DNA of 64,000 nucleotides, taken from the NCBI GenBank assembly GCA_946811185.2, contig OX328096.1, forward strand, positions 24,183,881 through 24,247,880, written 5' to 3'. Under the pieces are notes generated by a model. The model made no database searches and was not told the DNA's origin. It was given only the letters and a program-made list of their open reading frames with translations. Shown here in pieces: positions 50,701 to 59,700 of this stretch (position 1 is its first letter; each line of letters starts with the position of its first letter). The translations under genes and the position numbers were made by a program. Origin of the DNA: Hippopus hippopus. Lineage: Eukaryota; Mollusca; Bivalvia; Cardiida; Cardiidae.

Positions 50701-53700
50701 AAAATTTTAGACATCTCAGAATTCAAAATATTTATAGACGACCATTAAATGTGACTGAAATTGAGGAATTTCTCTTTTAAAGGGTAGAAAACTCAGTGAC
50801 AAACGGAGAAAATGCTGGTAACCAGCACTTTCTCCTTTTCCCACAACGTTTTCCAAAACATCTGGTAAAGACTTGAATAGAACAATACTGTAGAATCCAA
50901 GTACTTACGAAAGCTCTCTGGTTTCTTTTGTAAGAAATGTTGCATTATGTGATCAAAATTTTCAGCTAACTCATCCTCATTTTGATTCATCTGTAAAGTG
51001 ATCAGAGATATAAAACTAAATGACAATTTCTAAAACATGGAATATTTCTCTCGTCTAGATGTGTCACAAGGATGGGATCAAGTGTCTGAATTAGTAATTA
51101 ACCCTTTACCACATAATCCCGAGTTTTAACAACTCTGGTTGAGAGGGCTTTTAAAAACATTGTGGGAAAAGGAAAAAATGCGTGTAGCATTTTCTCCTTT
51201 TTCCCACAACTTTTTCTACCCTTTCAAAGAAAAATTGCACCATTTGAGCCACACTAAAATTGTCATCTGCAAATGCTCTCAATTTCATTATTTGGATACG
51301 GCTAAAATTTTGTTGCCTAGTAAAGAGTTAAGTACTAAGAAGAGTATCAATGTCTTGTCACATTTTATCAATGCAAGTATGTCTGTCATATAGGAGTAAA
51401 ATTTATAACTGAAAATGGTTTATTTTTCTTTAACTACGAAACGACAAAATTCTAGAATAATCCAAATTGAAAGCATTTGCAGATGACAAATTAGAGGTGG
51501 TGCAAAGTGCTGAATTTTCTTTTAGAAAAGGTAGAAAACATTGTGGGAAAAGGAAAAAATGCTGGTCACCAGCATTTTCTCCTTTTCCCATGATAATTTC
51601 AAAAGCCTTCTCCCTCAAGTTTGTTGAACCTTGGGGTCTAATTTTCTGTTGTGTGGTAACGAGAGAACTCTTTGCCAAACAATCCAAGTTTTGAAAAAGC
51701 TTTTGAAAGCTTAAAAACAATTTCAGAAAAGGAGAAAATCCTGTTTACCAGTATTTTCTCCTTGTCCAACAATGTTTACTACCCTTCAAAAAAGAAATTC
51801 CCATGTGCGAATAGAATTTATTAGGTGGTCTGCAAATGCTTTCAATTTGGACAAGTCATCTGGTAAAGTTTTAAAACACATGATTATTTGGAAAAGGGTT
51901 AGCCCTTTGCCACAAAATCCTGAGTTTCAATGACCCTGAGGAAGTAGCGTTTTGGAAACATTGTGGGAAAAGGAGAAAATGCTGGTAACCAGCATTTTCT
52001 CCTTTTCCCACAATGTTTTCTGCCCTATCAAGGACAGAAATCATCATTTAACTGCATTTTCTTTGTCGTCTGCAAATGCTTTAAATTTGGTTTAGTCCAA
52101 TTTTTTGTTGTTTGGTAAAGGGTTAAATAATACAAAATAGATTTTATTTGTTAATGTCTAGGTCCACATTCACCAACCATTCAAACATGACTCTACTTCT
52201 AAAGCTCATGAATTTTCTAAATTTCTAAGTAACAAATTTCCTGATTGGCTACACCTAATGGTTTAGCCAATCAAAATATGTGTCACTTTCTAAGTTTTGA
52301 ATTATACATGACATTTGAAACAGTTGGTGAATATGGGCATTGTTTATCTGCAAGGTTCTACACAGAAACAAACTTTGCTACATTACCCGACCAAAAGGTA
52401 TTTGAACTTTGGAGTGAAAATCATCTATGATATTGGTATTTGTGGCAAAACTAAATCCACTATTAATTTCTTCCATCATTGCTTTTATGTCTTCACCAAC
52501 TGTTTCTGAAAAATGTAGAAAGAAGAAAAACTGGAGAAGTAAATATGCACTCAACCCAAAAATTTCTTTTCACTTGGATTTATTTCCAGCAGGCGTCTTT
52601 TTAAAACATCCATGTAAACCATCAATGAGCAACATGAATTAAGGTGTAACTCTTATTTAAACAACAAAATTTTAGATTGGTCCAAATTGAAGGAATTTGC
52701 AGACGACGAAAATTGATGTGACTCAATATTTGAAGTCTGTTTATCAACCAATAGAAAACATTGTGGGAAAAGGAGAAAAATGCCAGCATTTTCTCCTTTT
52801 TCCACATTATTTTCAAAAGTCCTCTTCCTCAGTGTCATTAACTCTTAACTCTTTACAACACAATCCCAAGTTTTAACGACCCTTAGGAAGAAGCCTTTTG
52901 AAAACATTGTGGGAAAAGGAGAAAATGCTGGTCACCATCATTTTCTCCTTTTCCCACAATGTTTTCTACCCTATCATAGATAGAAATCATCATTTTAGCT
53001 ACACTGGATATGTCGTCTGCTAATGCTTTGAATTTGGTCTAGTCCAGAATTTTGTCGTTTGGTAAAGAGTTAATCACACATTCCAGGTTCCGCTTTTCCC
53101 AAAGCCTTCTTCTACAGGTTTGTTAAAACATGGAATAGTTTGGTATTAGGTGATTACTTTCAAAAGGGAAATGCTTTTGATAGATTTAAAACTCTTTACA
53201 ACATGACATAATTCTGGACCTGACGAAATTTAGCCCTTTACCAAACAATCGCTGGTTTTAACGACCCTGAGGAAGAAGCCTTCTGAAAACATTGTGGGAA
53301 AAGGAGAAAATGATGGTAACCAGCATTTTCTCCTTTTCCCACAATGTTTTCTACTCTTCCAAAATCAAGTTTCAATTTTTGAGTCACATTTTTTTTTGTC
53401 ATCTGCAAATGCTTTCAGTTTGGACCAGTCTAAAATTTTGTTGTTTGGTACAGAGTAAAAGCATTTGCAGAGGACAAAATAAATGAAAATTTCTTTCTTA
53501 GCAACAGTAAAAAACATTGTGATAAAAGGAGAAAATGCTGGTGACCTTTTTACACTATGTTTTCAATAGCCTTCTTTGTAAGTATCATTAAAACTCCGGA
53601 TTGTGTGGTAAAGCTTCATAGCTACATAAAACAAACAAAAAAATACTTACTATGTTGGGGTGAGGGATGCTTCAGTTTCAAAGTTGATCTAACTTTACCC

Positions 53701-56700
53701 ATCTTCTGGTAAATTTCTGGTGTGGCCAAAACAAAGTCTGTGGACTTTATATCTTCTTTGTGAATTTTTCCTGAGACCATCTAAAATAAGAGGACAACGA
53801 GTAAATCAGCAAAATGTTGATAATATGCCCAGAGTTCTTCTATAAAATACATGTAACTCCAAAAGACATGTTAACCATATATGGTAAAATTTTAATGACC
53901 CAAAGAAGACTTTTGAAAACATTGTGAGAAAAAGTAAGCAGCATTTTCTCCTTTTCCCACAATATTTTCTACCTTTTGAAAGGCAGAAATTATTATTTCA
54001 GCTACATTTATTTGGTCATCTGCAATTGCTTTAGATATTGTCTGGTCCAAAACTTGTGACTGGTGTGATAAAAAAAAAATTGTTTAGTGTTTAACACACT
54101 TTCCAATATTATTTCAGCTACAATGCTGCAGCCAAGGTACCTATCCATGCATTCGTGGAATTTCTTTTTCTTTTTTACCATTACTAAGCACAAAATTCTT
54201 TCAGAGCCACTGACTGCTTTCCCATGTAAACAATGTTCATCTGCGACAGGATGATGAATTTTTGAAAAGAATTTTACCAAGCTGACCTCTGAGGAATCTA
54301 GAGTCAAAATCTGGTTTAAGGCCCCTTTAAACCTTTACCACACAATCCCGGACAAAGAAAGCTTTTGAAAACATTATGGGAATAGTAGAAAATACTGGTA
54401 ACCAGCATTCTTCCCTTTTCCCTCAATATTATCTCTGATTTGTTGTCTACAAATGCTTTAAGCTTGGGAAAGTCTAAATTTTATCACATGTCAAAGAGTT
54501 AAGAACATTTTAGCAATCATATTAATTCAACCACAATCTGAGGGTTTCTGAGGAAAAGATCATATTATCCATATTAACATTAAATCATTTACTAAACAAA
54601 CTTGACAGAGACAAAAATTCACATTACTTCCTCAAACAAGCACATAACTGAAAACATTCAAGTAAGTCGGGAAAATGAAGCTAGAAAAAGCTATTTCTCC
54701 CATCACAAAAATATTCACCAGCATTTTCTCCTTTTCCCACAATGTTTTCAAAACCCTTTTGCTTCAAGGTTGTTAAACTTTGGGTTTGTTTGATAAAATA
54801 TTAACTGACTGGGATAACAAAAAGAGGGATGTGCACAAATACATTTATTGTAACAAATATATATTGTGGCAAATTTCCAGGAATTCTGATGAAATTTATT
54901 GAAAGAGATAGCTTCACATGAAATTATGAATGAACAGACTGACTAACAGACAGACAACTATGGTCACTTTGGACTAATGGAGAGACATCTAAAGGTGGTA
55001 ATGCGTCAACTCTTTACCAAACAGGAAAATTATAGCCTTGTCCAAATTCAAAGCAGTTGCAAGCGATAAATGTAACTTGAAACATGAAATTTGTCTTTCA
55101 TATAGTAGAAAACATTGTGGGAAAAGGAGAAAATGCTGGTAACCAGCATTTTCTTCTTTTCCCATAATGTTTTCTCTGGGTTGTTAAAAGTTGGGATTGT
55201 GAGGTAAAAGGGGTTAATCTTACTCTTTCAACCAGGTCTAATCCTCCACAAATATGGGCCCCTAATGACTTTGCAAGCTCCAGTTTTTCATCTGACTACA
55301 AATGAAAGGCAAAAAAAAGTGGGGAAACATTGTACAAAAACACATTTGGTTACTTAAAAATATATGTATTACATAGTATATTATGTAGACCCAGGTATCT
55401 CTGATTATTCAAATTTTCTTTTCTTTGTTATATCTGCTTTGTACAGATTTTCTTTTGAATTACAATTATGAATGTGCAAAGTTACATGAGTGACACATTA
55501 AAAACTACCCTCCTTTCCTCAAAGTGTTTTCAGAGGCCTGTTTCTGAGGGTTGTGAAGACAGGGAAATGTTTGGTAAAGCCAAAAGGACTGTATTATCCA
55601 ATCATATCATTCAGCACTTGGAAACTACCGGTAGATAGAAAATTTTCCTTCCTGATCCAAAGGGCAAATTTGTCATCATTGTTTTTGTATGTACATGTAG
55701 TACAGTGTAATTCTATCACATTTCTGTTTCACCCTTTACAAAACAATCCCTGGTTTTTATGACCCAGATGAAGAAGCCTTCTGAAAACATTGTGGGAAAA
55801 GGAGAAAATGCTGGTAACCAGCATTTTCTCCTTTTCCCACAATGTTTTCTACTCTTCTAAAGTCAAGTTTCAATTTTCGAGTCATGTTTATTTTGTCTTC
55901 TGCAAATGCTTTCAATTTGGACAAGTCTAAAATTTTGTCGTTTGGTAAAGAGTTAACTCTTTACTACACTACAAAACTTTGTACATATAAAAACTGAAAG
56001 CATTTTCAGGCTACAAATCAAGTGTGACCCAATTGATGAAATTTGTCTCTGCTGGTTACCGGCATTATCTCCTTTTTGCACAATATTTTCAAAGGCTTTC
56101 TTCCTCACAGTCGATTAAACTTGGAATTGTGTAGCAACAGGTTTTATCTTCAAAAAACTAGATAGAGAAAGAAACATGAGAAAATTACAAACAACTGAGA
56201 AATTTGTTCTCTCTACCTCTGTGAAGACCATAAACTTCTTTTCTTGTTCAAGTTCAAACTTGTGGGGAAACTTTATCAAGTCTATGTAATGCTTCATAGG
56301 TTTTGTCTGTGAAAAAGAGAAACAATACAGGCATTATCTGTCACTTATAATTTGTTTGGTTTGAAGAAAAATAAAGGAGTCTTTTCACTTTGCGAACACT
56401 GATAATGGTATATTTTTAACCCTTTACCTCACAATCCCGAGTTTTAACGACCCTTGGAAAGAGGCCTTTTGAAAACATTGTGGGAAAAGGAGAAAATGCT
56501 GGTAACCAGCATTTTCTCCTTTTCCCGCAACGTTTTCTATCCTATCAATTACAAATTCCACTATTTAAGCCATCTTTTATTTGTCATCTGCAAATGCTTT
56601 CAATTTGGACCAGTCTGAAATTTTGTCGTTTGGTAAAGAGTTAAATAAAAAAGCCACCAGAGTAAAAGCTGAATACTGGTAAATGTGCAAACCGCTCACT

Positions 56701-59700
56701 CAACAATCTTTAGACCTGTCTAACCCATTACCACACTTACCACACAATTTCAAGGTTTAATGACCCTAGGAAGCTACACGTTTGAAAACATTGTAGGAAA
56801 AGGTGACAATGCTGGTACCAGCATTTTCTCCTTTCCCACCATGATTTCTAAATTTAAGACACAAATCCAATCGTTTGAGCCACATTTAACCCTTTACCAA
56901 ACAATCCCTGGTTTTCACGGCCCTGGGAAAGAAGGCTTTTGAAAACGTGGGAAAAGGAGAAAATGCTGGTAACCAGCATTTTCTCCTTTTCCCACAATGT
57001 TTTCTACCCTATTAAAGGCCTAAAGCTAATTTGTACCAATTCTGAATTTTTGTCTGCGGATGCTCTGAGTTTGGAAGAGTCTAAAATTTGTCGTTTGGGA
57101 AAGGGTTAATTTGTTGTCTGCCAATGCCTTCAATCTGAACAAGTCTATAATATTTTCATGTGGTAAAGAGTTAGTAAAATTTTTTATCACATAATCTCCC
57201 TTCTTGTAAGTGTAATATACCCAAACTTTCTCATCTTATATATGTCTGATGTCACAATTGTGTGACATCATTTTTTTGACGTCATTATGTAAGTATTTCA
57301 TAAAAGACAATGGGTTTTATGGATATTACCACGGGTGTATCTATAGATGGTTTTGCATCTTCTGATCTGTAACTTGTGAAATACAGCTATGTGATAAAAA
57401 GAATCTGACATCTGTTGGCATTTGATATAAATTTTCACTACACTCCTCAAGAAAAAATGTTATTAAGCTTGCCAAAGGCTTGTTTAATAAAATTTTTCCC
57501 TTGACTCATTTGATAAAATTTTATCTCAAACACCAACTCACATCAGATCCTATGTATCATGTCAGATCCTACACTTCCTCAGTACACAAGTACTATTCCA
57601 AATAATTCTTGAATTAGATTTGCAGTTTAAAGTTGTGAAAACTTCTTTTTAAAATACCGGCAAGCATGAATTATGCATTACAATAGAAAGGACTGTGTTA
57701 AGTGCATATTACAAGAGGCATATTCTTTTTTTCCACAATGTTTTAAAAATGGTCTGATGCAAAAATGAAAAATTGTAATCTGCAGAAGGACATGTGAGCA
57801 TTATACATACAAATGTAAATTGATAAGTTCCCTCAAAAAACATCAAACACAAAAACAGAAAAAACAAACATCAGTATACCACTTTCTTGAATGTAAAATT
57901 CAGCAATATGTCAGCATAGATTTTTGCTTGTAAGCTGTTGGCCAAAGCTGGTTGTGCTGCTTCTATGTGCATGTTCAGAGCATCCTTGAATTTAAATACA
58001 AACGGAGGGTGTTCACTCATTATCAAGATACCCTCAGGTCTATCCTCCCATGGCATCTGATCCCTGCAAGATAGGTCAGGATGAAAAACATTATGTACTT
58101 TTCATGCATTCTCTTATGAATCAAATTCTTTGACCTTAAATTCTTTACCTGATTACAGAACTTTAGCTTTGTCCATATTGAAAGCATGTACAAAAAACAA
58201 ATACATTTTGGCTAAAAAACACACACACAAAATTATCTTTGAAGGGGGTAGAAAATCCTGTTCGAAAAGGAAAAATAAATGGTTACCTATATTTTCTCAT
58301 TTTTCAACAATGTTTCTTAAAAAGCCTTCTTCCTCAGTCATAAATACATGCCATTGTGTAGTAAGAAATTTGAAATTATACATTTTGAAAATAAATTCAT
58401 TTTTGTTTAAACATTTGTGTTTATAACCCTTTACCACACAACCCCAAGTTTTAACAACCCAAAAGATGCAGAAAACCAGCATTTTTCCAGTTTTCCACAT
58501 TGTTTTCTACCCTATCAATGACACAGATCATCATATAAGTTATATTCAACTTGTAAAGAAAAAATGCTTTCAACTTGGTAGAGTACAAAATTTTGTCCTT
58601 TTGTGAAGATAATCTATATTTTACAACTATGTTTCAGAGTCAGATACTTCAGATTCCAAAAGGTACTGAGCTTATCTAAGCATTCTTTTTTTCTTATTTT
58701 CCTTTTGACTCTGTAATAGCATAATCTTTACCATCCTCCATACCACAAAAAACAAGAGGGCCATGATGGCCCTGTATCGCTCCACTGGCTTTTTAACCCT
58801 TTACCACACAAATCGAAGTGTTAATGATCCTGAAAGAGAAGGCTTTCAAAAACATCGTGAGAAAAGGACAACATGTTGTCAGCCAGTATTTTCTCCTTTT
58901 CCCACAACGTTTCCTAACCTATCAAAGACAGAAATAGTCATTTAAACTACATTCAATTTGTCTTTTTGCAATGGCTTTAAACTTGGTACAGTAAAAAATA
59001 TTTGTCATTTCTTGAAGAGTAAAATTGACGTATCATGCGCTTAAATGGCATTGACAGAGACATACAGCATAAAAAGTCTGTATGGTAATAAACTTACTTT
59101 GAAAACATAACCTCCACCCCGCCCGCCAAACAAAAACAGTCATATCTTTTTAAATGCAAAGATAATGTCAGTGAATACAAGCAGGTTTATTCATTAGCAT
59201 GAAAGGTAAAGTTCTGAAAAAATTTGAGTGATAGAAACCTTACTTTAAATTAAACATTCCATTCATGTGAGCAGAACCATTAGCATCAAAATAAATCACT
59301 CTCCCTTAAAACAGAACATTTCCTCTCCAAAAAACTTGAATACCAAACTCCAATAATGTATAACTGCAGTTTGTAATCAAGGGAGGTAAATAGTAACAAA
59401 CTTTATCTTGTATAACAGGAATTATTTCCCTTGATTACTATTTTAAATTACAGTCACTATATAAGCCCATGTTAAACTTGTGATCTCCAGGGCAGAGCCA
59501 ATTTTGACCCCAGGGCTATAACATGAAGGAATTTGATAGAGGTCCATTAGATAAAGCTACATGCCAAATTCGGTAGCCCTGGGCCTTATGGTTTCAGACA
59601 AGATTTTCAAAGATGTTCAATATTTTTCAGTTTTGTTGCCATGGCAACCAGAGTTTTTGAAGGAATCAAATTCTTTCAAGAAATTCTAAAGAGGACCATG

